DNA from: Glebionis coronaria | Lineage: Eukaryota; Streptophyta; Magnoliopsida; Asterales; Asteraceae | Length of the DNA stretch: 64,000 nt | Reading direction: 5' to 3' | Assembly (NCBI GenBank): GCA_025667525.1 | Contig: CM046878.1 | Location: 83,534,196 to 83,598,195, forward strand | Shown here: positions 1 to 12,713 of the stretch, piece by piece | Layout of the letters: each line of letters begins with the position of its first letter | Numbering within the stretch: the first letter of the stretch is position 1 | Position numbers and translations under genes: made by a program | Notes under the pieces: model-generated | Databases searched by the model: none | Told to the model about the DNA's origin: nothing | Seen by the model: the letters and a program-made list of their open reading frames with translations, nothing else

Positions 1-1895
1 GTGGTTCATTATCACTAAAGAACCACATAGCTATTTAAGGAACCGCAGATAGTAGACTCCACTCATTTTTGTCCTTCAGTGGGGAAATGTTATCTGAAGT
101 AGTTTTTATCTTTAAAGGATATTCTTATGGCATTTGGAATATGTCACTTTCAAATTTTCATTTTCCATTTAATAAAACATTTTCTTTAAAAGAAATTTTA
201 TTAAATTTTTTTTTCACATTTGACAAAATGTAAGTTTAAAGGTTAATCACTTTCATGATCACAAAACAGGATTAGGAAATGTTTGTGTAAGACTTAAATG
301 CTTATTACATTGATGATAGTGTTTGTCAAACAATTCGTCTTTCGATTATCTTTCACGATAAATGTTTTTACACTTTGTCGTGATCTAAAGTAAGAAAAAT
401 TAGTTAACACAAATAATGTTTTTAGGCATCTGCATTAACACATTTTCTTTCAAATCGTCATAGGGGTGGGTTTTTGGTTGTGAAGGGAAGATAGGCTGTG
501 ACAACTGATAGGGTTCTGTGTACGGGTATCCAAGAACTAAAGAACCAGGGGTTAATTTGACACCATATGCTTTTCTTGCACTAAATGCACAACTTCCATT
601 CATACGCAAAGTAAACATCATAAGAGTGTATTTTCTCATAAGGTAAGCAATCGAGGCAGCCAACATACGACAATCTACATGGGTCTTATAATTTAGACTC
701 TACTAAACTTCATTTGAGAACTTCTTAATGTTTAGATACCATTTCAAAGCAGACAAGCAATCCAATACGCTAAATGTACATCAAGAACCATTCATCCAAG
801 ATCCAACACTGTCACACTCATCTAATTATCTTCAAATGTTTCATAATGGGCCAATATAGATGCGATAAGAGTAGTTTATTAAGTGCAATAATCATCCAAA
901 ACGTTAAAAGTAGTCTGAAATAGGTATATGCAGCATAGTCTAAAGCACACAAGCACAACGACCCAACTACAAATTTGCAAGTTACCATGTTTAATTGATG
1001 TACAGTCATTTAGGATTTTAGTGTTAGTGACTTGCAACGTTAGGAGTTCTGGTGTTTTAGACTTAGGGAACAAAAGGGGAAATAGCCAAATATGAAATCA
1101 GGAATAGCTAAAGCCTAAAATCCTAGAAGGCTATAACGGGCGTCTCGTCACTGATTATCCGTGATGGATAGTGGATCCGACCAGTTCTAAGGAGGTAAAT
1201 ATTTGTGCCCATACTAGCACCATAAAATACCAAGGTTCACCCACGTGCCACTTCATTTATTAAATGACCCAACCTTGTTGGATTTAGGATGATCAGTGTT
1301 TGTGAACATTTTGTGGATTGCGTTGCTTGTCTGGCTAGAAATGATTTGTTATGCTAAGTTTTACGAATGGACTGGTAATTCAATTATTAGAATGTAACAA
1401 TCCATTATTATTATTGCGAATTTTTTAAGAAATTCGATGTTGCTACAGTAACAATGACGGGGTGGTGATGTTTTGAGATAATGAAAGTTAGCAAACGTAA
1501 AAAATAGTCTACTCAGGGACAAAAATGCAGTCGACATGAAAGTTCAGGGTAAAAAAGGCGAAACGAAAGTTCAGAGGCAAAAATGCTTGTAGTTTTGACT
1601 CAAGAGCATATTTCGGAAAGTTTATGAACGTTTTTTTTTTTCATTTTACCCCAATAAAAATTAAAACTTGGTACTCGTCATCTTTTCTTAATTCACATCG
1701 TCATCTTTTTTTTTCATTCTACCTATTAGCATGCGTAGGAGTATGTATGGCCATCAGAAACATCATAACTAAAGGTACAATGTATTACGAATCACACTGT
1801 TGGTTGCCATGATTCTTTGTTGCCTAACAATTCTACAATGCATGCACAAGTTTGAAAAAAGAAATGTTACACAATATTGTTGCAACTTGCAAGCT
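1..1895. other. No recognisable gene; unassigned AT-rich sequence
   Basis: I see no protein family, RNA gene or bounded element here. The longest open stretch (400-666, minus, 88 codons) has a reasonable residue mix but resembles nothing I recognise. A short stretch near 1505-1600 repeats the phrase 'gggacaaaaatgcag / gaggcaaaaatgctt', which suggests degenerate repeat remains. Confidence 0.5.
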
Positions 1896-1940
1896 TTTAG
1901 GGCAGTTTGGTTCGTAGTATGTTTTGAAAAGAATTGTAAT

Positions 1941-2276
1941 TGTTGGACTCGACACCAACAACCCGAAGATCGAACGTGGAACCCTAGATCCTTTAAAGAC
2001 GATCGCAGAGATGCAATAGACAAAACTCAGAAGACAACACTCTACAAAGTTAATCGAACAAATTCTTTATTAAACATACGATCGATTACAAGAAAGAATA
2101 GAAGATGCGGTATGTTTGAGCATCACCCCCTCACCTCCTTTTATAGGGTGAGGGGGTCGGTTACCGATGAAGATCGGGCTTGGGTCCAACCGGGCTCAAA
2201 CATACATAATCGGAAACAAGCTTAAAAGGTAAATATCCTAATCTATAGTATACTATTATTGGTAATAATGCTAACA
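1941..2276 (-). repeat. 3' LTR of the Copia element
   Basis: 336 bp, the partner of 6824-7159. The LTR holds a TATAAAA box on the minus strand (complement of 2139-2145) inside a GC-rich inverted repeat (CCCCTCACC ... GGTGAGGGG), the likely core promoter. TSD GTAAT lies at 1936-1940. Confidence 0.95.
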
Positions 2277-2288
2277 ATTTCCACCTTA
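2277..2288 (-). other. Polypurine tract of the Copia element
   Basis: On the minus strand the sequence immediately upstream of the 3' LTR is TAAGGTGGAAAT, the normal position and composition of the plus-strand primer in Copia elements. Confidence 0.75.
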
Positions 2289-2297
2289 GTACCAATA

Positions 2298-5200
2298 CTA
2301 GTTAACCCCGACACCAAGTACCTCCATGCAATACTTGAACTTCGGACCTGGAACCACCTTTGTAAACGCGTCAGCTGCATTATCCTCCGTGCCTATCTTT
2401 GCCACTTCAATCTCTTTAGATTCCACGATCTCCCTGATGAAGTGATACCTCACGTTGATATGCTTCGTCCTCTCATGAAACATTGCATTTCTTGAGAGAT
2501 GAATTGCCCCTTGATTATCACAATTCACAACCACTGACCTTAGGTTTATTCCCAGCTCGATTAGTAGACCTTTAAGCCAAATGCTCTCCTTAACAGCTTC
2601 CGTAAGCGCCATATACTCCGCCTCTGTAATATACAATGCAACAACATGCTGCAGAGTTGCTTTCCAACTCACAACACAGCCATGTACCATAAACACGTAC
2701 CCGGTTATCGACCTACCCTTGTCAGGGTCTTTAACATAATCGCTATCCACGAAACCGTCAACATCCACGTGCTTCCCTTGATCTCTACCATACACTAGAC
2801 CTACATCAGCAGTGCCCTTCAAGTACTTCAAAATCCACTTCACCGCTTCCCAGTGATTTTTACCTGGATTCGCCAAATACCTGCTCACAATGCTAACAGC
2901 GTACGCAATATCTAGTCTAGTGCAAACCATCAAGTACATTAAACTACCTACAGCATTCGCATATGGGACCTTACTCATTCTTTCCACATCCCAGTCATTC
3001 GACGGACAATCCTTCAAAGATACCTTGAAGTGTGCTCCCAATGGCACAAAGACCGACTTGCCATTATCCACTCTGTAGTTATTCATAATTTTCCGCACAT
3101 ATCCCGACTGAGACACCTTCAGGGTTCGGTTACCCCTATCCCTGACAATCTCCATACCAAGTATCTTCCTAGCTGGACCAAGTTCCTTCATATCAAACTC
3201 TTTCCGCAACAGTCCCTTGGTATATTCGATCTCAAACTTGCTTTTACAAGCAATCAACATATCATCTACATACAACAGTAGATATATGTACATACCTGGT
3301 GCAAACTCCTTGAAGTAAACACAACTATCATAGTTGCTACGGCTAAACCCATTGTTGACCATATACACATCAAAACGTTTGTACCACTGCCTTGGAGACT
3401 GCTTAAGACCATAAAGGGATTTCTTCAACAAACATACCTTGTTGCCCGTTCCTTCTTCAAAACCAAGTGGCTGCCTCATATAAATGGTTTCTTCAAGATT
3501 ACCATGCAAAAACGCCGTCTTCACATCAAGTTGTTCCAACTCGTAATCTTCACAAGCAGTTAATGAGAGAATCACCCTAATAGATGTATGTCGAACCACG
3601 GGTGAGAATACCTCATTATAGTCAATCCCTGCTCGTTATGTGAACCCCCGAGCTACCAGCCGTGCTTTATACTTTGGTTTTTGAACGCCTTCAATCCCTT
3701 CTTTAATCTTATACAACCACTTGCAGCTTACCAGCTTCTGACCACGTGGTTGATCGACCAACTCCCACGTATGATTCTTCTTTAAAGAACTCATCTCTTC
3801 CTCCATAGCACGAACCCACTCATCCCTTTCAGATGAATTAAGCGCCTCCTGGAATGTGATTGGTTCATGTGTATCTTCTTCTTCAGCAATAGCAAACGCA
3901 TAAGTCGTAATATCATCTTCTTTCCTAGACCCTGATGATCTGGACAATGATACATTACCTTCATTCCTATACCTTGCAGGTTTAGTAGTTGTTCTCTTAG
4001 CTCTATCACGCACCAGAACATAGTTGTCCAGATTCTGTTGTTGAGGCATTGCATCTACTGCATCTTCAACTTGATCCTCATATTCATTCCCTGGATTTAC
4101 CCCAGTATGAGGATCCACAGTTGGTTCGACCCGACTGCCTTGAAGTTCCACCTCAAACTCAATTTCCTTCCCAGAATATGCAGCACCAGCACCCTTGAGA
4201 GTATCCTTATACATAAGGCTCTCATTAAAGACCACATCCCTGCTTATGATTATCTTCGGTTTAACATCATCCAACGTCTATAATCTGTATCCCTTCACAC
4301 CCTCAGGATACCCCAGGAATATGCATTATATAGCTCTAGGCTTGAGCTTCCCCTGATTCACGTGTGAATAAGCAACGCAACCAAATATCTTCAACATCTC
4401 GTAATTCGCCGGATGTCCTGACCATAAATCCATAGGTGTCTTCTTCTCCGATGCTGTAGATGGAGACCTATTGATCAGATATGTTGCCGTCACCGTTGCT
4501 TCTGCCAAGAATGACTCTGACAAACCAGACTGAATCAGTAAACACCTAACCTTGTCCAAGAGTGTCCTGTTCATTCGTTCAGCTAGACCATTCTGTTGCG
4601 GAGTTCCAGCAACCGTCAAATGTCTTGCTACCCCGCTCTCCTTGCACAAGTTATTAAACTCCTGATTACAAAACTCCAAACCATTATCCGTTTGAAGTTT
4701 CTTCAGTCTTCTACCTGTCTGGTTTTCTACCAACTGCTTCCACTCCTTGAACTTGCTGAATGCCTCACTCTTGTGTCTAAGAAAATAAACCCAAACCCTC
4801 CTCGAATAATCATCAACAATCGATAAGAAGTAACGACAACCACTCATCGATTCCACCCGAGAAGGACCCCAGAGATCCGCATGGACATAGTCTATAACTC
4901 CCTCTGTTGTGTGCTGACCTCGACCAAAACTCACCCTGGTCGATTTTCCAAGAACACAATTTTCACAGAATTCGAGCTTACCTAGACCTTCCTTCTCCAG
5001 CACCTCTCTTCTTTTGAGTTCATTCAAGCCTGCTTCACTAATGTGACCCAGGCGTTTATGCCACACCTGCGCAAGACTTTCCTTTTCTTCTATACCGACA
5101 CTAGCTTCACTTGATTCAGCCCAACCATCCAAGGAGTACACACAATTTTCCTTCAAAGTTCCTGACAAAACCATCAAAGAACCCTTGATCACCTTTACTC

Positions 5201-6326
5201 TTCCATTCTGCAACTTCACGGTATAGCCCTCTCGATCCAGAGTGCCCAAAGATAACAAATTTCTTTTCAACTCGGGAATGTAACGCACATTCTCAAGCAC
5301 AAAACTTGAACCATCTTTCATCTGTACTCTCACCTTCCCTATCCCCTTGATGGTACATGCTCTATTATCACCGAGCAAAACCATACCACCATCAAGCTCC
5401 TTAAAATCAAACAAGAAGTCCCTCCTAGGCGTCATGTGATAGGAACCACCAGAGTCCATGATCCACTCTAAGAACCTTTCCTCACTCACCGCCATCAACA
5501 AATCACCATTGTCATAACCCTTAGAATACGTCCCAACGTCCTGTTTTGCATTCTTGTTGACAAAGCCAGTTGATTTCTTCTTGTTCCATTTTGGACAGTC
5601 TTTCTTAAGGTGATCCTCAGAATAGCATATGTAACACTTCTGTTTATAAGTTCCTTTACCTTTTGACTTTGATCGCGAACTACCACGTCCTTGATTACCC
5701 CGATGCTCCGGCCTTCCCCTTACAAATAACCCATCACCATCATCCTTTGCATCTGTCCTTTTCTTCAACTCCCGTGAATTGAGGGTAGACAAGACATCTT
5801 CCAAAGAGAGCGACTCCCTTCCATAAAGCAATGTCTCCACAAAGTTATCATACGAAGACGGTAATGATGTAAGTAACATGAGTGCCTGATCTTCGTCATC
5901 AATTTCAACGTCTATGTTCGCCAAGTCACCGATCAACTTATTAAACTCATCTATATGTTCAGATAATTTCTTACCTGAATGCATGTAGAAAGTGAACAGC
6001 TTCTTCTTCAAGTACAACTTGTTGGCTAAAGACTTTGTCATATACAAAGTTTCTAAATTTAACCAAACACCCGCAACATAATTTTCTTTGTTGACTTCCC
6101 TCAACACCTTGTTATCCAAGCATAAGAGTAAGGCACTGTGTGCTTTTTTATAGACTTCCGTCTTCAACGCCGCAGTCTTTTCAGCGTCCGTCATGGTACC
6201 CGGGAATGGATCTAACGCAGCCTCCCAACCATGTTGAATTAATAGACACCGCATCTTCACACGCCACAACCCGAAGTCATTAGACCCGTCGAATTTTTCG
6301 ACGTCAAACTTCGCTATCGACGACAT
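2298..6326 (-). pseudogene. Copia gag-pol polyprotein with three premature stops
   Basis: One reading frame runs from the Met at 6326 to the stop at 2298. It is interrupted only by stop codons near 4323-4325, 4275-4277 and 3633-3635, with no frameshift. In order it encodes a Tnt1-type gag (first ~220 residues), a CCHC zinc knuckle (about residue 230), an aspartic protease with DSG (about residue 290), GAG-pre-integrase and integrase (HHCC near residue 424; D, D and E near 485, 545 and 582), then reverse transcriptase with YVDD (complement of about 3255) and RNase H (TEAEYMAL, complement of about 2620). The first two stops sit close together between integrase and RT. Length and order are normal for the family. 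At least two stops can be explained by C/G transitions. As it stands it cannot make a full polyprotein. Confidence 0.95.
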
Positions 6327-6804
6327 ATTCTTTCTCCCTTATTGCGTAAAAATCACTTCTTGCAAATCGAATTAATTAGAAAACCCTAAACCTCGATCGC
6401 GTACAAATAAACCCGATCGTAAACTTGAAAGACCCAAGCAAACCACGATCAAACTTGAACCACAAGAAACCCGCAATAAGACCCTTCGATTAAATCGACT
6501 TTTAAAAACCTTAAAAGACGATACCCGAAGTTGATTTATAAATATAAATCAAAACACCCTTGTAGACTGTAAAATAAATGTGTGGGTATGTAAATAAGAC
6601 ACAACCAAAAATAGAATAAAACTTCTACTATTGGCCCTACCTATCTTATAATATACGACTCCCAAACAACCACCCTTTTTACTTCGTCTTCTCCGCTGCT
6701 ATAACCTGCAACTCCAAAGAAAACCAATCCGATGAAACCCGAATCACTTTTCTTTCACGACACCTTCTTGATCTAGCAACGATCTTCAATGACCACGACT
6801 AACC

Positions 6805-6821
6805 GTAAGCTCTTGATACCA
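6805..6821 (-). other. Primer-binding site of the Copia element (initiator Met tRNA type)
   Basis: Two bases inside the 5' LTR, the minus strand reads TGGTATCAAGAGC, close to the TGGTATCAGAGC complement of plant initiator tRNA-Met, with one extra A. Confidence 0.8.
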
Positions 6822-6823
6822 CT

Positions 6824-7159
6824 TGTTGGACTCGACACCAACAACCCGAAGATCGAACGCGGAACCCTAGATCCTTTAAAGACGATCACAGAGATGCAAT
6901 AGACAAAACTCAGAAGACAACACTCTACAAAGTTAATCGAACGAATTCTTTATTAAACATACGATCGATTACAAGAAAGAATAGAAGATGCGGTATGATT
7001 GAGCATCACCCCCTCACCTCCTTTTATAGGGTGAGGGGGTCGGTTACCGATGAAGATCGGGCTTGGGTCCAACCGGGCTCAAACATACATAATCAGAAAC
7101 AAGCTTAAAAGGTAAATATCCTAATCTATAGTATACAATTATTGGTAATAATGCTAACA
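6824..7159 (-). repeat. 5' LTR of the Copia element
   Basis: 336 bp, about 98% identical to 1941-2276, with the same TATA-containing inverted repeat. TSD GTAAT follows at 7160-7164. Confidence 0.95.
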
Positions 7160-7309
7160 GTAATCTATTAAAAGAATTGTAATGTGAGTGAATTGTAATT
7201 TAAATAATAAGAATATGTTGTAATTGTAATGTAATGCAATTGTAATTGATGTAATATATTAATATGTTTGGTTGGAACTCAACGTAATGTAATCTTCTTA
7301 GTTTAATGA

Positions 7310-7640
7310 AGTAATGTTTACAATAATAATAATAATAATAATACTAATAATAAATTAAAAAAAATATAGTTATCAAAATTAAAAATAATATAATTATCAA
7401 AGTTAAAAATAATAATAAATTAATAAATAGTAATTGTTATTATTGTTAAAAAAATTAATGATACTAATAAATTAAAAAATAAAATTTTAAAAAAATTAAA
7501 AATAAAAATGAAAAATAAAAAACAAAAAATAAAAACTATAAATTATAAATTTAAATAAAAAATATATAATAATTATAAAAATTATAATTATAATTATTAT
7601 TATTATTATTATTATAATAATAGATAAATATGAATGTTTA
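7310..7640. repeat. AT-only low-complexity tract
   Basis: Runs of ATA/TAA trinucleotides and poly-A within the hAT-like element. Any open frame through it (for example poly-Ile on the minus strand) is a composition artefact. Confidence 0.85.
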
Positions 7641-7886
7641 TTAATAAAATATAAAATTACAATGTAATTGTAAACTTTCATTCATTTTTGTATGGAATCT
7701 CAATTACAACATATGATGTAATTGAAAAAAATCAATTACATTTACTAAGCAAACCAAACACACAATGTAATGTAATTCAAATTACATTATAACATTCCTA
7801 CCAACCAAACATGATTATGATGTAATTTCAATTACAATTACAATAGATTACATTCAATTACATCAAACCAAACACCTTGTTTAGGG

Positions 7887-9658
7887 ATCACTAATCCAAG
7901 TTCAGTTAGGACGAAAGTTACTATCTTGATGACCAATCCAAAAGAAAGAAAGCGTGTTAATGTCTTTTAAAAGGTGTCTTTTCGCGCAGAATTAATTCTG
8001 GTGCCCGCTATGGTTTGGGTTGAGACCGAGCACCTAGGTCGATCGAGTGAATCGGTCGACAAAGAGGCTATATGGGTTGAGACCGAGTGTCTTTTTCCTT
8101 AGTTTTAATTTGGTTTTATATAAAAAGAAAAGGAAAAAGATTAAGCGGTAATAAGTATGAAATTATTGGTATTAACTACTACGTATTAAGTAGGTGTAAA
8201 AAGAGTAAGGATTTTAGGTAATCTCCGTATCCCCACCAATTCCCTATTAGTTACAAATGAAAGACATGTTAGCTGTAAAAGCAAAAGTCCACACTATTCT
8301 TACCGGGAGAAAATGAGAAAGCCCGAAGCAAAATAACCACGAAATAACCAGACGAAGACAAAATATTTAAGAACTAGAAATATTATTATATCTTTTGTGA
8401 GATGGGGTATTTTTAAATTATAAAACTTGTTTAAAGCTCGTATAATACACGATATTGTTAAAAAAACATATGATAAATTTAGTGTCGATAATTAACAAAC
8501 AGCAATATAATATTTACGTGTACATCGACTATTCACCAACAATACAAATCATATGCTTAAATAAGTTTAGCGGATACACATAAGCCACTTAAGGGTTGTT
8601 TACTTGTCACTTAATAATTTTTTAGTGGAATGGTGCGGTCCAGATAGTTATACATTTGATGTTTTTTTTAGTTTGAAACCTCTAGTTTGAGAGGGAGCGA
8701 AAACTGAATGTCTCTTTCACCAGAGCCTCATAAAAACTATTTTATATTCCATGTTACAAAATTATCCTCCTCATTTTCTCTTTCATCCACTCATATTTAC
8801 TATTATCTCCATATCTCTATTACCGTTTCAAAATAACCATTTTATTATCATTTAGTTAATGGACATCAACAGATCTAATAACCTTTTTGTCCTTCTCTTT
8901 TTAAAACATTTTTTTCTTCTATCTTCAAATAACTTTGTACCCATAAATATTTAATTGTTGGTTGTATCTTGATTTTGAATGGTTATTAGTGTAAGATTAA
9001 TATTTTTCCATATCAAAATAATAAGCCCTGAGCCATATAAATACATGAGGAAAACATAATTGAGCTGGGCTTTAACAAACAATAATCGGGCTGAGCTCTA
9101 GATTAAATGAAACCGCACTTAGGCCCACATAGTGTGTTTTACGAGTGGTGAGTTTCCTACCGTTAGTGGGAATTTTTCCTAGGAGACATAGCCCACGCGT
9201 GGATTTTAGATAAGATTTTTATGAGGTTTATGGTAACCAACGCGTGGGTTTTTGCCACCTCCCCTTCACCTGTGGGTTTTGGCTCCCAATCCCCAGCCTT
9301 ATAGGAAATGAAATAGCAGCGAGGCTTGTTTTGTCGAGTTTATGTGGCAACCCCGTCGACATTCTTCGGGGTCCTCCACCACACCCACCACTTTTTGCCA
9401 CGAATTCGCCACCCAACGACGGGCAATTGTATGACTTAACAAGTCGTTGTAATGACTAGTTTTCTCTAATTAATTTAAAGTTTTTTAATATTATATACAT
9501 TCTTCATTTTTACACTTTTAACACATACATTTATTTCTAATTTTTCTATCAATTAACAAAAAATTATCAAACTTTCCAAATAACCAATTATCACATCTCG
9601 TCTTCAACAGGCTTTTTAAGGCAAGGAATCTGAATCCTTCTTCATCCTCAACCCTTCG
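7887..9658. other. No recognised gene; probable TE remains
   Basis: The phrase 'gggttgagaccgag' occurs twice about 60 bp apart near 8017-8090. Around 9230-9420 the GC-richer text with 'acgcgtggg' resembles the leader near 14800-14830 before the PIF/Harbinger transposase. It may therefore be the 5' leader of the element carrying the ORF1 remains that follow. No TSD or TIR could be fixed. Confidence 0.4.
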
Positions 9659-10729
9659 ATGCCTTTGTCGCAAAACTCCATTTCATCTTCTTCCCAACTT
9701 TTATCCGAATCCCAATTTCCATCCGACTCCCAGTTCACGTACCCTTCTTTTGCTTATACCTAATTTCCCTAAATGACACCCGAATTTTTTTCAAACAACA
9801 CCAACTCGCGTTTTAAAACGCACATTTTAATAACCAATTTTAAAATCTCCATAGTCAACAACAAGTGTCGGAAACATAATTCAAAGTAACGACGTCATAG
9901 CTACCATATAAAGAAGGCCGTAAAAAAATGAGTGGGAAAAAAATAAAATTCGTTGATTTTTCGGCAGACGATGACGATGACGACATAAAATATGTGGATG
10001 CTCTGACTCAATCTTAGGCTCCCGCACGTTGAAATCGTGATGAAGAGATACTATTGTGCAAGTGTTGGTTGAATTGTCGGAGAACACCGACATTAGAAAT
10101 GATCAAAACCTTCATTATTTTTGGGGACAGATTCTTAAAGATTTCAACGCGTCTATAACCGACATGCATCATACCAAGAACATGATCACGAGGAAATGGA
10201 GTCGGTTGCACCCCAAATCTCAAAAGTTTAACGCGATTTACCAACGAGTGAATCGTAAAAGTGGTATTAACGAGAAGGATGTTTTGGAAGCTGCGAAGAA
10301 CAAATATAGTTTTTGTTTAAGGGAAAACGCTTTGCTTACGAACACGCATGGAGGATGCTCAGACAACACCCAAAATTGGTCGGGCCAGAAAGCGTTGAAG
10401 TAGATGATCACATGGAAGTATTCGGTCCTCGTGCTCGTCTTCGACCCGACACTCGTCTTCGACCCGACAAAAAAGCTCGACCCGTCAAGAAGACTAAATC
10501 TGAAACAACTAAGAGTACAAACAGAGGATTTTCGTGGTCTATGAAGAACGTGCTAAACGATGCAATGCATTAAAAAATGCTCGCCGCGTACGAGGCTTAA
10601 AAGGAACAGGAATTGAAGGTAATGTAGTTGTCCGAGTTTAATTTCTCAAGGTTGATGACGAGTCAATGTCGGAAACAAAAAGGTCAATTTCATTTTCGCA
10701 ACATGAAGAGAATTAACCCGAAGGTGTGA
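9659..10729 (+). pseudogene. PIF/Harbinger ORF1-like (Myb/trihelix-type) protein, broken
   Basis: A Met-started Ser-rich N-terminus (MPLSQNSISSSSQLLSES) at 9659 soon meets a stop. Conserved coding resumes at about 10056 with a segment typical of the Myb/SANT-like accessory protein of plant PIF/Harbinger transposons (LVELSENTDIRNDQNLHYFW, then the RKW/KFNAIY region). About 10310 the frame shifts, and the C-terminal part (FAYEHAWRMLRQHPK) continues in another frame to 10573. More in-frame stops follow. In intact elements this protein helps the transposase bind and enter the nucleus. It lies 4.4 kb upstream of a transposase pseudogene on the same strand, but I cannot show they belong to one element. 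Confidence 0.7.
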
Positions 10730-11617
10730 CAAAAAGTTCCGTGTAGACCTGAAAATAATCAGAGACCGGATGAACTCATCCGACCAGTTATTCCTTTGAT
10801 CATCTAACGGCTGTCGTTTATCCATATAATTTTATTCAAAAAATAGCCGCTAAGGGGTTAACACACATATCTCATTTTATTTATCTCACTCAACGGACTC
10901 ACGCTACACCTACAATCAATCAAAACACCCACAATCGATCTAACCTCCAACCCTAACCCTACTTTTTTACCACGAATCGTATGACTGATGGATGTACACG
11001 ATGAAATAAGCTTAGATTCATCTTATATTCCTTAGATTATCCGGGTTACATTAAGATTTTTGGATTATTTTTCTTATTTTCAAGTTTAGGGTTAGCGTTA
11101 GTTGCGGCTTAATCACGTTCCGGCTTACTGATGGATGTACAAATGTTACAGCTCATTCACCACATAGCAACACGCACACACAACATGGCAAAAAAAAAAA
11201 AAAAAAAAAAAACAAGAGAACACATAATTAATAAGAATTAAAACACACATTCACATTTGTTCTCTTGTTTTTTGCCACATAGCAACATGCACACACCACA
11301 TTGGCATGTCGCAACAGATTTGTTCACTTCATTGACCTACCATGCAGCATTAATTACCTATCTTCATATCTTCATACCATGCAGCATTACTTCTTTCTTT
11401 TGATACCATTATGACATCTAAACATCTCTACCCTACATTTGGTATTTCCATCTAAAGACAAAAAAATAATAATGTCGAAAATGAGCTTTCTTGACCTCCA
11501 ATACAACATCTTCGAACGTAAGAAGTTCTGTAATCCTTTCCATCAGAGAGAGTAAAAAAAATAAGGTACTTGTTTGTGTTTTGTTGGTGCGTTTAATCGG
11601 GATTGGATATGAATGAG
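10730..11617. other. Intergenic; poly-A tract flanked by short repeats at about 11155-11310
   Basis: A direct repeat 'cacatagcaaca(c/t)gcacacac' appears near 11160 and 11276. The pair 'aacaagagaaca' / 'tgttctcttgtt' forms an inverted repeat around a 23-nt A run. This may be a small retroposed or foldback fragment. Otherwise nothing recognised. Confidence 0.4.
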
Positions 11618-12374
11618 AGCTTTCACACTACTCTTCTTTAACCATGTACCATCTCCGCATGCTAAGCATTACCGGTGCCATAAGTTTATTCCTTGGAAAA
11701 ATTGCTAAAGGTGGGATTTTTTGTGTTGGCTTTATAATAATAGCACTACATAATTTTAGACATTTTCTTACTAATATTTTTTTAAGTATAAAAGACACCA
11801 TTTCATCATAAAACTTTTACGTATTAAATTCTTTAAATAAGAGTAGGTAAAGATACAATGCCTACTAAAAATAAGAGTAAGGAAAACTTTATACCCTTTT
11901 TGTGACACAAAATTGAGTAAGGATAAACTTTTAGTACTCCCATTTTGCTTACTTTTATTCTTTGAGTAAGAGTTGATAAAAAAGAAAAAGAGTAAGCAAA
12001 AGGGAAGCACTAAACGTCTCTTTACTCATTTTTTAGTTACCAAAATGGTCAAAACTTTTCATTACTCTTATTTTTAGTAGGTATTGTATCTTTACCTACT
12101 CTTATTTAGAAAATTTAGTAGATAAAAGTTTTATGATAAAATGATGTCTTTTATATTAAAAAAATATTAGTAAAAAAAAGTTCAAATTTTTGTAGTGTAG
12201 GCTTCATATGGCATGTGCCAGTTGCTTATAGCTGTGACACATGACATATCAAGTCGACTATCATAAAGCCAGCACACAAATTCCTTTAGCAATTCTCCAA
12301 ACAAGAAACTTGTGGACCGGTAATGCTTAGCAAGAGGAGATAGTACATGGTTAAAAAGAGTAGTGTGAAAGCTC
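11618..12374. mobile_element. Hairpin (foldback) MITE containing a nested CACTA MITE
   Basis: The outer arms start GAGCTTTCACACTACTC (11618) and end with its complement (12374). Pairing continues about 120 bp inward, including 'ttgctaagcattaccggt' versus its complement near 12320, up to the CACTA insertion at 11744. The unpaired sequence is about 12201-12260. Removing the CACTA element restores one continuous stem-loop of about 300 nt. No clear TSD seen. Confidence 0.7.
11744..12197. mobile_element. CACTA (En/Spm-type) MITE, 454 bp
   Basis: It begins CACTACATAATTTT and ends AAATTTTTGTAGTG. The 3-bp TSD TAG flanks it (11741-11743, 12198-12200), as expected for CACTA elements. The two halves are near-complete inverted repeats (for example 'gagtaggtaaagatacaatgcc' on one side and its complement on the other), so it folds on itself. 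No coding capacity. Confidence 0.85.
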
Positions 12375-12713
12375 CCATGTTTTCATGATTTGTTGATGCA
12401 AAAAAGTGGGTTTGAAATTTGAACTGTGTTTGTTGAATTTTTGGATTGTGTGTGTTTTAACTTTGAATAATGTACTTTGATGCGCTTTATTTATAAGCTA
12501 CTCGATGGGTAACTAGACACTAATCTGACTGTTAAAAGTAGGTTAAAAGTAAAACACAATATAATCTGACGGTTCTAATTCATTTTCGTGTGGGTGGTAT
12601 GTACTTGACAAAACATGTGTAAGCAATTTCATTTATGTAAATAAATATATGTGAGCTTAACAAGTAAGTAATTTTATTTTGTTAGTTAGTATTTTGAAAT
12701 ATTCAACACCTTA

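Larger units (their letters stand above)
1941..7159 (-). mobile_element. Full-length LTR retrotransposon, Copia superfamily (Tork/Tnt1-like)
   Basis: Two 336-bp direct repeats begin TGTTGGACTC and end GCTAACA. They flank a Copia gag-pol region read on the minus strand. The 5-bp TSD GTAAT is intact at 1936-1940 and 7160-7164. The LTRs differ at about six positions, so insertion is fairly recent. An initiator-Met-type primer-binding site lies next to the right (5') LTR and a purine tract next to the left (3') LTR. It is inserted in the AT-rich hAT-like element. Domain order (gag, protease, integrase, RT, RNase H) is that of Copia. Confidence 0.95.
1903..7879. mobile_element. AT-rich hAT-like non-autonomous element, split by a Copia insertion
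   Basis: The 7-bp string TTTAGGG lies directly outside both ends (1896-1902 and 7880-7886), or 8 bp with one mismatch, which fits hAT. The left end reads CAGTTTGGTT and the right end, inverted, CAAGGTGTTTGGTT, so the termini are imperfect inverted repeats. Without the Copia insertion the element is about 750 bp, very AT-rich, with repeated GTAATTG/CAATTAC words and an ATT/TAA microsatellite. It has no coding capacity. The superfamily call rests only on TSD length and terminal sequence; another TIR class is possible. Confidence 0.5.

Noticed and set aside
7496..7681. Open frame rich in Ile/Phe on the minus strand
   Set aside because: Produced by the ATT/TAA microsatellite; no protein character.
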